Source: Propionibacteriaceae bacterium P6A17
GTDB lineage: Bacteria; Actinomycetota; Actinomycetes; Propionibacteriales; Propionibacteriaceae
Reading direction: 5' to 3'
DNA length: 64,000 nucleotides
Assembly (NCBI GenBank): GCA_000619965.1
Contig: JHVD01000006.1
Coordinates: 143,351 to 207,350, forward strand
Shown here in pieces: positions 16,807 through 25,348 of the stretch; position 1 is the stretch's first letter, and every line of letters begins with the position of its first letter. Below the pieces are notes generated by a model. It made no database searches and had not been told where the DNA came from. It worked only from the letters and a program-made list of their open reading frames with translations. Position numbers and translations under genes: made by a program.

Positions 16807-17482
16807 GAAGGAGTCCCTCCAGCTCGTCGCCCTCGATCCGGCGGAACGTCCGACGGCGCCCGGCACGCCGATCCAGGAACCCGACCTCCACCTGCGCGGC
16901 GCCCAGCCCGGTCCCGGGCCGCAAGCCCCGGGCGAGGGTGCGCAGTGCCTCACCCACGCCGACGTCGCCCGAGAGACCCTCCCCCACGGCCTCGACGATG
17001 CGCTCCGGCTCCCCGCCGATCACCGTGAAGGTGCGCTCGTCGGTGATCACGCCGTCGTAGGAGATGCGGTAGAGCACGTCGTCGGAGGGCTGTTGCCCGA
17101 GCTCGGCGACGATCAGCTCCACCTCGTAGGGCTTCTCCACCGACGAGGCAAACGTGGTGCCGAGGATCTGCGAGTAGGCGCCGGCGAGGCTACGGGCGGT
17201 GACGTCCGTGCGGTCGTAGGAGTAGCCGCGCAGGTCGGCGTGCCGGATTCCCGCCACCCGAAGCATCTCGAACTCGTGGTAGCGCCCCACCGCGGCGAAG
17301 CCGATCCGGTCGTGGATCTCGGAGACCTTGTGGAGCGTCGTCGAGTGGTTCTCCGCGACGAACAGAACGCCGGCGTCCAGCTTGCACACGGCGACGGACC
17401 GCCCGCGCGCGATGCCCTTGCGTGCAAACTCGGCACGGTCGAGCATGAGCTGCTCCGGCGGCACGTACATCGGCATGCTCAC
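16799..17482 (-). CDS. prcA: 20S proteasome alpha subunit
   Basis: The 227-aa product begins (GTG)SMPMYVPPEQLMLDRAEFAR, matching the start of actinobacterial PrcA, followed by KGIARGRSVAV, GVLFVAENHSTTLHKVSEIHDRIGFAAVG and RADLRGYSYDRTDV-type segments of the alpha ring. It is catalytically inactive and forms the gated outer rings of the 20S core. The GTG overlaps the prcB stop (GTGA), so alpha and beta are co-translated. It is followed directly by tyrA, not by the Pup ligase gene pafA that usually lies near here. Confidence 0.93.
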   Translation of the reverse strand: MSMPMYVPPEQLMLDRAEFARKGIARGRSVAVCKLDAGVLFVAENHSTTLHKVSEIHDRIGFAAVGRYHEFEMLRVAGIRHADLRGYSYDRTDVTARSLAGAYSQILGTTFASSVEKPYEVELIVAELGQQPSDDVLYRISYDGVITDERTFTVIGGEPERIVEAVGEGLSGDVGVGEALRTLARGLRPGTGLGAAQVEVGFLDRRAGRRRTFRRIEGDELEGLLRG

Positions 17483-18282
17483 AGCACCGCTCCCTTCGGC
17501 CCGCCAAAGCGCTCCGCGCGTCCGGCGACGATGCGCGCGGCAAGGTCGCGGACCTCCTCGTCCGACCAGCGCCGCACCCCGTCGGCGGAGGCCTGCATCA
17601 CGACCGGCATGATGCCGCGGGTGAGGTCGAGCCCCGACGTGGCGGCGTCGTCGTCGGCCGCATCGAAGAGCGACTGCAGCAGAGCGGCCACGGCGGTGTG
17701 CTCGTCGGCATCCGGGTCGTGGAGCTTCTTCAATGCGCCGCGCGCGTACGCGGCCCCCGATCCCAGCGCCGCGTACCGGTGCTCCTCGTAGCGGCCGCCG
17801 GTGCCGTCGTAGGTGTACATGCGTCCGCGTGCGGCCCGCGGGTCCCACCCGACGAACATCGGCAGCATCATGAGCCCCTGGAGCGCCTGCGGGAAGTTGG
17901 CCCGCAGCAGGGCGGAAAGCCGATTGGCCTTGCCGTCGAAGCTGAGCGGTACCCCCTCGATCTTTTCGAAGTGCTCGAGCTCCACCTGGAACAGCCGCAC
18001 CATCTCCGTCGCGAGTCCGGCCACGCCGGCGATGCCGACGATTGTGTGGTCGTCGGCGCCGAAGACCTTCTCGATGTCGTGCAGCGCGATGACGTTGCCG
18101 ACGGTGGCCCGCCTGTCGCCGACCATCGCCACGCCGCCGGCGTAGCGGGCGGCGACGATCGTCGTCCCGTGGGGAGCCGAGGGGTCGATGGGTGCCCCGA
18201 GCCGGGGCACCCCGGGGAGCTCCGCAAACGACGATCCTCCGCCGCCACTGGTGCCGCCCAGCAGGTCGTGCAGCGAATTCAC
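17479..18282 (-). CDS. prcB: 20S proteasome beta subunit (catalytic)
   Basis: The 267-aa precursor has a 39-residue Gly/Ser-rich propeptide ending in HG before the catalytic threonine (HG-TTIVAARYAGG). Counting from that Thr1, Asp17 (GDRRAT) and Lys33 (IEKVF) are present, as is the GSGAAYARGAL segment and the AADDDAAT block, so the active site looks intact. It forms the inner rings of the 20S core. The GTG has AGGAGGGAG upstream. The gene is the first of prcB-prcA-tyrA-cmk on the minus strand and lies divergent from the DUF3054 gene. Confidence 0.94.
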   Translation of the reverse strand: MNSLHDLLGGTSGGGGSSFAELPGVPRLGAPIDPSAPHGTTIVAARYAGGVAMVGDRRATVGNVIALHDIEKVFGADDHTIVGIAGVAGLATEMVRLFQVELEHFEKIEGVPLSFDGKANRLSALLRANFPQALQGLMMLPMFVGWDPRAARGRMYTYDGTGGRYEEHRYAALGSGAAYARGALKKLHDPDADEHTAVAALLQSLFDAADDDAATSGLDLTRGIMPVVMQASADGVRRWSDEEVRDLAARIVAGRAERFGGPKGAVL

Positions 18283-18309
18283 CGGGAACTCCCTCCTAGA
18301 ATGACTTCC

Positions 18310-18663
18310 ATGATGCGTGTGGTGCCGTTGGCAATCGATCTCGTCCTCGTGCTGGTCTTCGCCGCCGTGGGACGCGCCAGCCACGGTGAAGGCCTCTCCG
18401 GCATCCTAGTCACCGCGTGGCCGTTCCTGCTGGCCTGCCTGCTCGCTTGGGTCGTCATCGCCGCGCTCGGCGACCAAGGCCACGGACTGCGCGCCGCCAC
18501 CGTCTCATGGCTGGTCACCTGGCTGGGCGGCATGGCCATCCGCGTGGCGGCCGGAGGCACTGCGCAAGGCGCGTTCGTCGTCGTGGCAGGGGCCTTCCTG
18601 GCGCTCGTGCTCTACGGCTGGCGGCTGCTGCGCCTCGCCGTGCGCGGCCGGCGCACCGCCTAG
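18310..18663 (+). CDS. DUF3054 membrane protein
   Basis: A 117-aa protein with four hydrophobic segments, starting MMRVVPLAIDLVLVLVFAAVGR with HGEGLSGILVTAWPFLLA in the second helix and GMAIRVAAGGTAQGAFVVVA later. This matches the DUF3054 family of unknown function. A TAGAAT -10 box ends seven bases before ATG 18310, suggesting leaderless translation and favouring this start over ATG 18301. It lies in the position where mpa, dop and pup commonly sit in relatives, and its 3' half is overlapped by the convergent trmI. Confidence 0.8.
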   Translation: MMRVVPLAIDLVLVLVFAAVGRASHGEGLSGILVTAWPFLLACLLAWVVIAALGDQGHGLRAATVSWLVTWLGGMAIRVAAGGTAQGAFVVVAGAFLALVLYGWRLLRLAVRGRRTA

Positions 18664-19554
18664 CCGTTCGGGAATGTTGCGCGGACGCGGGCCGACGTAG
18701 TCCGCTCCGTAGGCGCCGGGTGCGGGGCGCCGCTTCCGCATGGGCGCGACCTGCCCTGGGGCGAGGCGCTTCGAGGTCAGCAGGAAGCCTGTGTGGCTGG
18801 AGGTGGCGTGACCGGGGCGGATGGCGAGCCCCTCGGCATGCCAGTCCCGCACCGTCGTCTCCGTCATGACCGGCTCGGTGAAGCCGCCGTGGGCCCGCAG
18901 CGTGTCGGCCACACGCCCCAGCTGGGTGGTCGTGGCGACGTAGCAGCACAGGATGCCGCCAGGGACCATGCGTTCGGCGACCACGTCGACGCACTCCCAC
19001 GGGGCCAGCATGTCCAGGATGGCGCGATCGATGGGGTCGTCGGTGATGGACTCGACGAGGTCGCCGACGGTGAGCGTCCAGGAGGGATGCTCGGTGCCGA
19101 GGAAGGCGTCGACGTTGCGCGCGGCCACCTCCGCGAACTCGGGGCGCCGCTCATAGCTCATGAGCCTGCCCTCGGGGCCGACGGCTCGCAGCAGCGCGAG
19201 TGTGAGCGCACCCGAGCCGACGCCCGCCTCCAGGACCCGCGCCCCGGGGTAGATGTCGGTCCACATCAGGATCTGGGCCGCGTCCTTGGGGTAGATCACG
19301 GCCGCCTCGCGCGGCATCGAGACCATGAACTCGTTGAGGATCGGCCTGAAGGCGAGCCATTCCATCCCGCCCACCGAGCGCACGACGACGCCCTCGGGCC
19401 CCCCGATGAGGTCGTCGTGGGACACGGCGCCATTGGTGGTGTGCCACACGGCCCCATCACGCAGGACGAGGGACTTGCGGCGCCCCTTCGTGTCGGTGAG
19501 CGTCACCCTCTCCCCCGCTTGGAGGGGGCCGCGTCGTACTCCGGCGAAGGTCAT
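18505..19554 (-). CDS. trmI: tRNA (adenine-58-N1)-methyltransferase TrmI
   Basis: The 349-aa protein starts MTFAGVRRGPLQAGERVTLTD and has the TrmI features: the N-terminal beta barrel, IYPKDAAQILMWTDI, the SAM-binding motif VLEAGVGSGALTLALL, and AILDMLAPWE. It makes m1A58 in tRNA. Family similarity ends near RPRNIPERLGG. A further about 50 residues of low-complexity polar sequence run antisense into the DUF3054 gene, giving a 159-bp convergent overlap. The original stop codon may have been lost. The ATG overlaps the HAD gene stop (ATGA). Confidence 0.9.
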   Translation of the reverse strand: MTFAGVRRGPLQAGERVTLTDTKGRRKSLVLRDGAVWHTTNGAVSHDDLIGGPEGVVVRSVGGMEWLAFRPILNEFMVSMPREAAVIYPKDAAQILMWTDIYPGARVLEAGVGSGALTLALLRAVGPEGRLMSYERRPEFAEVAARNVDAFLGTEHPSWTLTVGDLVESITDDPIDRAILDMLAPWECVDVVAERMVPGGILCCYVATTTQLGRVADTLRAHGGFTEPVMTETTVRDWHAEGLAIRPGHATSSHTGFLLTSKRLAPGQVAPMRKRRPAPGAYGADYVGPRPRNIPERLGGAPAAHGEAQQPPAVEHERQEGPCHDDERALRSASGRHADGHAAQPGDQP

Positions 19555-20240
19555 GCGTGGTCTCTCAGTCGTTCGTGGATGGCCCGGAGCTCGGCGAGCC
19601 CGGTCGTGCGCAGGGCATCGGGGCTGACGTGCAGCCTCGGGTGCGCGGGAAGGACGGCTTCCGAGGGTACACCGACGACGAGCCCTCCGGCATCCAGCCC
19701 TGCCCGGGTGCCCGGCACCGAGTCCTCGAGGATCAGCGCATCCAGTGGGTCCACGCCCAGCCGCGCGAAGGCCTGCAGGTAGCCTTCCGGGTGCGGCTTG
19801 GGGTGGGCGACGTCGTCGGAGGTGATGAGGAACTCGAAGATCGACGGCAGTCGGCTGCGTGCCGCGTCGAGAATCTGCCCGTTGCTGGCGGTGACGAGGG
19901 CGCAGCGGATGCCCGCCTGCTCGAACTCGGCGAGGAGCCGGAGGACGCCGTCGAGATAGGGCAGCTCCGCGGACGCCACCCGGCCGGCGACGCGCGCGTG
20001 CAGTTCGTCGAAGAACCAGCCCACCCGCTCGGGCAGGCCCGCCGCGTCGGCCATCATCTGCGCGGAGATGCGGGCGCTCTGGCCCGTCATCTGCCGCATC
20101 TGCTCCTCGCCCCACTCGACCCCGAAGTCCAGCATCATCTGTTGCTCAGTGCTCGCCCAGATGGGCTCGGTGTCGACGAGTGTCCCGTCGTAGTCCCACA
20201 CGACGGCCTGCAGGCCGCCCGATCGCTCGCTGCTGCTCAC
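19551..20240 (-). CDS. HAD-superfamily phosphatase (beta-phosphoglucomutase-like)
   Basis: A 229-aa protein with VVWDYDGTLVDTEP (nucleophile Asp motif, DxDGTL), the cap domain, LVTASNGQ (motif II), KPHPEGYLQA (Lys motif) and ILEDSVPGTRAG (acidic motif IV). This is the HAD subfamily IA typical of sugar-phosphate phosphatases and beta-phosphoglucomutase. The substrate is not evident. The GTG start overlaps the metH stop, and its own stop overlaps trmI, so metH, this gene and trmI form one translationally coupled operon. Confidence 0.85.
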   Translation of the reverse strand: MSSSERSGGLQAVVWDYDGTLVDTEPIWASTEQQMMLDFGVEWGEEQMRQMTGQSARISAQMMADAAGLPERVGWFFDELHARVAGRVASAELPYLDGVLRLLAEFEQAGIRCALVTASNGQILDAARSRLPSIFEFLITSDDVAHPKPHPEGYLQAFARLGVDPLDALILEDSVPGTRAGLDAGGLVVGVPSEAVLPAHPRLHVSPDALRTTGLAELRAIHERLRDHA

Positions 20241-23200
20241 GCGCTGAAGTACTTCGCTTCCGGGTGGTGGACGATGATGGCGTCGGTCGACTGCTCCGGG
20301 TGGAGCTGCAACTCCTCGCTCAGCGCGACGCCGATTCGTTGCGGCTCGAGCAGCCGCACCAGGGCGATCCGGTCCTCCAGATCGGGGCACGCGGGATACC
20401 CGAACGAATAGCGGGAGCCGCGGTAGCCCTGCTTGTGGATGGCCTCGTCGATCGTGCGCTCCTGCGCGGCGTAGCCCAGCTCGGCACGCACGCGCCAGTG
20501 CCAGTACTCTGCCAGCGCCTCCGTCAGCTGCACCGACAGCCCGTGGAGCTCGAGGTAGTCGCGGAAAGCGTTGGCCTCGAACAGCCGATTCGTGGCGGCA
20601 GCGACCTCGCCGCCCATCGTCACCAGTTGCATGGGCAGCACGTCCGGTCCGAGCCGGGCGGCTTCGTCGGCGTCGCGGAAGAAGTCGGCGAGACACAGGC
20701 GCCGGTCGCGGCGCTGACGGGGGAACGTGAACCTCGCCACCTCACGCGACGGCTCGTCGGGGGCGCCGACGATGAGCGTCTCGCCCTCCGAGTGGCAGGG
20801 GAAGTAGCCGTAGACCACCGCGAAGTTGGCGAGCTGCTCGGTCTTGATACGGTCGATCCACATGCGCAGTCGCGGCATCGCCTCCTGCTCGACGAGCTCC
20901 TCGTACGAGGCGCCCTCGCGGGTGGGTTTGAGCCCCCACCTGCCGACGAACGTGGCCCGGTGATCGAGCCATTCGAGGACGTCCGCGAGCTTGATGCCCT
21001 TGACGACACGGGTGCCCCAAAACGGCGGGGCCGGCACGTCGACGCCGCGGGCGACGTCGGACCGGAGACCCAGTTCGGGCTCGGCGATCTCCACCAGCGA
21101 TCCCCGCGCGGTGACTCGTCGCGGCTTGCGTTCCGGCAGGGAGGCCCCCTCCTCGCCGCGTTTGACCGCCATCACGGCATCCATGAGCGCGAGCCCCTCG
21201 AAGGCGTCGCGTGCGTAGCGAACTTCGCCGTCGAAGAGGTCTGCGAGATCCTGTTCGACGTAGGCGCGCGTGAGCGCTGCCCCGCCCAGCAGCACGGGAT
21301 ACTTCTCGGCCAGTCCCAGCCGGTTGAGCTCCAGGAGGTTGTCCTTCATGACGAGCGTCGACTTCACCAGCAGGCCGGACATGCCGATGGCATCCGCGTC
21401 GTGCTGTTGGGCGGCGTCGACGATGGCCTGGATGGACTGCTTGATGCCGATGTTGATGACCGTGTAGCCGTTGTTGCTGACGATGATGTCGACGAGGTTC
21501 TTGCCGATGTCGTGGACGTCGCCGCGCACCGTGGCGAGGACCAGGGTGCCCTTGCCCGCGCCTTCCGACTTCTCCATGTGCGGCTCGAGGTAGGCGACGG
21601 CCGCCTTCATCGTCTCGGCGGACTGCAGCACGAACGGCAGTTGCATGCGTCCGGAGCCGAACAGCTCCCCGACCACCTTCATGCCTGCGAGCAGGTCGTC
21701 GTTGATGATCGCGAGGGCATCCTTCGTGGCGAGGGCCTCGTCGAGATCAGCTTCGAGGCCCTTGGCCTCGCCGTCGACGATGCGTCGCTGCAGCCGCTCG
21801 CCCAACGGCAGCGCGGCCAGCTCGGCCGCGCGCGACTCACGCGCCGACTTCGCGGTGACGCCCTCGAACATCTCCAGGAAGCGCGCGAGCGGATCGTAGG
21901 TGTCGCGGCGATCGTGAATCAGGTCCAGCGCGACGCGGCGCTGCTCGTCGGGGATGCGTTCGATCGGCAGGATCTTCGCCGAGTGGACGATGGCCGAGTC
22001 GAGCCCGGCTTGGACGCACTCGTGCAGAAAGACGGAGTTCAGCACCATGCGCGCGGCGGGGTTGAGGCCGAACGAGACGTTGGAGACGCCGAGCGTGGTG
22101 CGCACGCCGGGATACTTCGCCTTGAGCAGGCGGATGGCTTCGATGGTCTCGAGCGCGTCCCGACGCGTTTCCTCCTGGCCGGTGCCGATCGGGAACGTCA
22201 GGCAGTCGACGAGGATGTCGCCGACGCGCATCCCCCAGTTGCCGACGAGGTCGTCGATCAGTCGCGACGCGCAGCGCACCTTCCACTCGGCGGTCCGGGC
22301 CTGGCCCTCCTCGTCGATGGTGAGCGCCACGACGGCGGCCCCGTGCTCCTTGACCAGCGGCATGATGCGTCCGAAGCGGCTGTCGGGTCCGTCGCCATCC
22401 TCGTAGTTGACCGAGTTGATGACACAACGTCCCGCCAGCCGCTCGAGGCCAGCGCGCAGCACGTCGGGCTCGGTGGAGTCGAGCATCACCGGGAGGGTGA
22501 CGGCGGTGGCCAGCCGGCCGGCGATTTGGTCCATGTCGCGCACGCCGTCGCGCCCGACGTAGTCGACGCAGAGGTCGAGCAGGTGGGCGCCGTCGCGTGC
22601 CTGCGCCTTGGCGATGTCGATGCAGTCGTCGAGCCTGCCCTCCAGCATCGCCTCGCGGAAGGCCTTCGAGCCGTTGGCGTTGGTGCGTTCCCCGATGCTG
22701 AGGTAGCTGGCGTCCTGGCCCAGGGGTACGTCGACGTAGAGCGAGCCGACCGCCTCGTCGACGACAACCTCCCGCTTGGCGACGATCCGGCCCGAGTAGC
22801 GATTCGCGAGCAGGCGGATGTGCTCGGGCGTGGTGCCGCAGCAGCCACCGACGAGCCCCAGGCCGTACTCGTCGAGGAAGGTGCCGAGCGCGTCGGCGAA
22901 GGGTTCGGGCTTCAGCGGGTAGACGGCGCCGTCGGGGGTCAGTTCGGGAAGTCCGGCGTTCGGCATCGCGACGATCACCCCCTGGAAGCGCTGCGCGAGC
23001 TGGCGCAGGTGCTCGCTCATCTCGCCTGGGCCGGTGGCGCAGTTGAGGCCGATGGCGTCGACGCGCAGTGCCTCGAGCGCGACGAGCGCGGCGCCGATTT
23101 CGGAGCCGAGCAGCATGGTGCCGGTGGTCTCGACCGTGACGTTGACGAGGATCGGCAGGTCGACGCCGGCGGCCGCCCGGGCGCGCTTGGCTGCGATGAC

Positions 23201-23707
23201 TGCGGCCTTGGCCTGCAGAAGGTCCTGCGATGTCTCGATCAGGACGGCGTCGATGCCGCCTCGCAGCATGGCTTCGACCTGCCGCTGGTACGCGTCGCGG
23301 ATGTCGGCGAAGCTGATGTGGCCGAGCGTGGGCAGTTTCGTCCCGGGCCCGATGGAGCCCAGCACGAACCGCGGCTTGTCGTCGTATGCGTCAGCGACGT
23401 CGCGTGCGATGCGCGCAGCAGCCTCGGCGAGTTCCTCCAGTCTGTCGACGATGTCGTATTCCCCGAGCGCTGCGAGGTTCGCGCCGAACGTGTTGGTCTC
23501 GATGCAGTCGGCGCCCGCGTCGAGGTAGGCGCGGTGGATGTGCGCGACGACGTCGGGGCGAGTGACGTTGAGGACTTCGTTGCAGCCCTCGAGCCCCTGG
23601 AAATCGGTGTCGACCTGGAGGTCCGTGAACCTCTGCAGCATGGTCCCCATGGCCCCGTCGGCCACGAGTACCTGCTTGCCGAGAACGTCCCTGAACGAAG
23701 TTGCCAT
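20237..23707 (-). CDS. metH: Cobalamin-dependent methionine synthase
   Basis: The 1156-aa product shows all MetH modules in order. The homocysteine/zinc domain has DGAMGTMLQ, NCATGP and GGCCGTTPEH. The methyltetrahydrofolate-binding barrel has GERTNANGSKAF and LGVSNVSFGLNPAAR. The cap and B12-binding domain has DVHDIGKN (axial His) and the GMSGLLVKSTLVMKDN helix. The C-terminal AdoMet reactivation domain has RYSFGYPACPDLED. It methylates homocysteine to methionine. The ATG at 23707 gives the family length. No cobalamin riboswitch was recognised in the 94 bp upstream. Confidence 0.96.
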   Translation of the reverse strand: MATSFRDVLGKQVLVADGAMGTMLQRFTDLQVDTDFQGLEGCNEVLNVTRPDVVAHIHRAYLDAGADCIETNTFGANLAALGEYDIVDRLEELAEAAARIARDVADAYDDKPRFVLGSIGPGTKLPTLGHISFADIRDAYQRQVEAMLRGGIDAVLIETSQDLLQAKAAVIAAKRARAAAGVDLPILVNVTVETTGTMLLGSEIGAALVALEALRVDAIGLNCATGPGEMSEHLRQLAQRFQGVIVAMPNAGLPELTPDGAVYPLKPEPFADALGTFLDEYGLGLVGGCCGTTPEHIRLLANRYSGRIVAKREVVVDEAVGSLYVDVPLGQDASYLSIGERTNANGSKAFREAMLEGRLDDCIDIAKAQARDGAHLLDLCVDYVGRDGVRDMDQIAGRLATAVTLPVMLDSTEPDVLRAGLERLAGRCVINSVNYEDGDGPDSRFGRIMPLVKEHGAAVVALTIDEEGQARTAEWKVRCASRLIDDLVGNWGMRVGDILVDCLTFPIGTGQEETRRDALETIEAIRLLKAKYPGVRTTLGVSNVSFGLNPAARMVLNSVFLHECVQAGLDSAIVHSAKILPIERIPDEQRRVALDLIHDRRDTYDPLARFLEMFEGVTAKSARESRAAELAALPLGERLQRRIVDGEAKGLEADLDEALATKDALAIINDDLLAGMKVVGELFGSGRMQLPFVLQSAETMKAAVAYLEPHMEKSEGAGKGTLVLATVRGDVHDIGKNLVDIIVSNNGYTVINIGIKQSIQAIVDAAQQHDADAIGMSGLLVKSTLVMKDNLLELNRLGLAEKYPVLLGGAALTRAYVEQDLADLFDGEVRYARDAFEGLALMDAVMAVKRGEEGASLPERKPRRVTARGSLVEIAEPELGLRSDVARGVDVPAPPFWGTRVVKGIKLADVLEWLDHRATFVGRWGLKPTREGASYEELVEQEAMPRLRMWIDRIKTEQLANFAVVYGYFPCHSEGETLIVGAPDEPSREVARFTFPRQRRDRRLCLADFFRDADEAARLGPDVLPMQLVTMGGEVAAATNRLFEANAFRDYLELHGLSVQLTEALAEYWHWRVRAELGYAAQERTIDEAIHKQGYRGSRYSFGYPACPDLEDRIALVRLLEPQRIGVALSEELQLHPEQSTDAIIVHHPEAKYFSA

Positions 23708-23801
23708 GCGGGCTACCCTACCGATCACGGCAACGGTGGACGATTCACGCGCCACCGGCTGGACGGGTCGGGTCCCGCGACGACCGCGCTAGGCTGGTGC
23801 A

Positions 23802-24635
23802 ATGCAGTTCGAGCCCCTCACGGATCTTCGTGACCCGGCCGTCGTGATCGCCTTCAGCGGCTGGAACGACGCGGGCAGTGCCGCGAGCGACCTCGTCGAA
23901 CGACTGGTCGACTCGCTGCCGGGCGATGAGATCGAGCCCATCGACGACGAGACCTACTTCGACTTCCAGGCCACGCGCCCCTTCCTCCGACGCGAGGCCG
24001 ACGGGCCCTGGATCCAGTGGCCGTCGATTCGCCTGCGCCGGCTGCGCCACGACGCACGAGACATCATCGCCGTCATCGGTCCGGAGCCGAGCTTGCGTTG
24101 GCGTAGCTTCTGCCGCGAGCTCGTCACACGGTTGAGCGAGCTTCGACCGACCATCGCCATCACGCTCGGCGCCATGCTTTCAGACATCCCGCATTCGCGT
24201 CCGTTCCCGACGGGTCTGTACGCCGCGAGCGAGGAGCTGCAGGAGCGCCTCGGCTTCGAGAGCTCTGACTACACCGGGCCCACGGGCATCGTGGGTGTGC
24301 TCGGCCAAGCACTGGCCCAAGCCGGCATCCCGACCGCGGCGCTGTGGGCCTCGGTGCCCCACTACGTCGCGAACCCTCCGAATCCGAAGGCCCAGCTGGC
24401 GCTCCTGACGCGCCTCGAGAGTGCGCTGCAGATCACGCTCGACCACGGCAAGCTCGAAGAGCAGTCGGGGGAATGGTTGCAGGCCGTGGACCAGCTCGCA
24501 GCCCAGGACCCCGACATCCAGCACTACATCGAGCAGCTCGAGGAAGCGCGCGACAAGGAGGTCGTCGAAGAGCTCTCCGGCGACAGGATCGCTGCGGAAT
24601 TCGAGCGGTATCTTCGCGGGCGACACGACCGCTGA
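23802..24635 (+). CDS. PAC2 family protein
   Basis: A 277-aa soluble protein beginning MQFEPLTDLRDPAVVIAFSG, with WNDAGSAASDLVERL, FYDFQ-like TYFDFQATRP, ALGAMLSDIPHSRP and the DYTGPTGIVGVLGQALA loop. These are PAC2-family (proteasome assembly chaperone 2-like) features. The actinobacterial proteins are uncharacterised, but they commonly lie next to metH and near the proteasome locus, as here. A TAGGCT -10 box ends six bases before the ATG with no Shine-Dalgarno, indicating a leaderless transcript divergent from metH. Confidence 0.85.
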   Translation: MQFEPLTDLRDPAVVIAFSGWNDAGSAASDLVERLVDSLPGDEIEPIDDETYFDFQATRPFLRREADGPWIQWPSIRLRRLRHDARDIIAVIGPEPSLRWRSFCRELVTRLSELRPTIAITLGAMLSDIPHSRPFPTGLYAASEELQERLGFESSDYTGPTGIVGVLGQALAQAGIPTAALWASVPHYVANPPNPKAQLALLTRLESALQITLDHGKLEEQSGEWLQAVDQLAAQDPDIQHYIEQLEEARDKEVVEELSGDRIAAEFERYLRGRHDR

Positions 24636-24967
24636 GCCTCATCGGACGCATTGCGCAACATCGCCTTCGGGCCCGGCGCCAGGGCTGAATTGCAGGGTAC
24701 GTGATGACGCTGCCACGTCTCGCGAGCGCTGCCGCTGTTGAGCTGCCGACTGGGGTACTTGAGGTTTGGGGCGGTTCGCACTGGTGTCCGGCGCATCAAC
24801 GCCCTCTGTCGCAGACGACATCCTTGCTCGTAAGGCCTCCGTCAGAGGTTGCGAACAACCGGTTGGCCATCAGGACGGCCAACCGGTCAAACTCTTCACC
24901 CAATCGGTCAAAATCGACTCGGATCGGACGTGGCACTCCCCCATGCCTCCTAGCCTGACCACCAGAC
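24636..24967. other. Intergenic control region upstream of the bacteriocin gene
   Basis: No gene is supported. It contains a perfect 11-bp inverted repeat, two CGGTCAAA-like direct repeats just after it (ACCGGTCAAAC and ATCGGTCAAAA) and a TAGCCT box near 24952. It is lower in GC than its surroundings in its second half, as for the rest of this locus. Confidence 0.5.
24858..24887. promoter_or_regulatory. Inverted repeat, possible operator upstream of bacteriocin gene
   Basis: ACCGGTTGGCC (24858-24868) and GGCCAACCGGT (24877-24887) form an 11-bp perfect repeat with an 8-bp centre, about 105-135 bases before the bacteriocin start. It could bind the response regulator whose remnant lies 1.2 kb downstream, or another regulator. 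The assignment is inference. Confidence 0.45.
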
Positions 24968-25282
24968 ATGCCTGTCTATGAGGAGGTCCATCATGTCCAC
25001 AAGAAGCTCACTGCTGCCGCATTCGGCGTCGTTCTGACGGTCGCATGCACAGGCGCCGCATCTGGGATCGCCGTTGGGGGCGGCCAGTGGAGCTACGGAA
25101 CCAGTCTGGCCGGGGTCGCTTATTCGAACTATTACCACCCGAGCAACTGGCACGGGTCGAGCGTGATGGTCGAGGCAGACGTCGTCCGAAGCCCTTGCAC
25201 CGCCCCCAAGTCGACCGCGAAGGCTTCCAAGTGGCGGACGCCGTGGGATGAGGTGCATGTCTACTATCGCACCTCGTGCTGA
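24968..25282 (+). CDS. Lactococcin 972-family bacteriocin, probably inactivated near the start
   Basis: The frame contains a signal peptide (HKKLTAAAFGVVLTVACTG) followed by a mature part with the lactococcin 972 pattern: GGGQWSYGTS, then VAYSNYYHPSNWHGSSVM with the S-N-Y-x-H core, and a C-terminal VHVYYRTSC. Family members inhibit septum formation by binding lipid II. The in-frame ATG (24968) has no ribosome-binding site. An ideal AGGAGG (24981-24986) six bases before ATG 24993 points to the ancestral start, but that ATG is in another frame. Adding one base in the third codon (near 24999) would fuse it to KKLTAAAF. So the gene is either frameshifted or starts at 24968 with an unusual extension. 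Confidence 0.8.
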   Translation: MPVYEEVHHVHKKLTAAAFGVVLTVACTGAASGIAVGGGQWSYGTSLAGVAYSNYYHPSNWHGSSVMVEADVVRSPCTAPKSTAKASKWRTPWDEVHVYYRTSC

Positions 25283-25348
25283 GCCGATCCGGTGGATCCT
25301 GATCAGACCGCATTGCACCTCGACTCGATTCGGTGAAGGGACGGTTTC

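Noticed and set aside
16799..18282. A non-proteasomal HslV-type protease instead of prcB
   Set aside because: The alpha subunit gene is adjacent and PrcB has the long propeptide and the AADDDAAT block of actinobacterial 20S beta subunits.
20180..23833. 1217-codon open frame on the plus strand opposite metH
   Set aside because: It is the GC-rich antisense shadow of metH, has no start site or homology, and metH has all its family motifs.
24993..25037. Tiny frame MSTRSSLLPHSASF starting at the good ribosome-binding site
   Set aside because: I read it as the result of a one-base loss in the bacteriocin gene, not as an independent peptide, because the continuing bacteriocin signal peptide begins three codons in.
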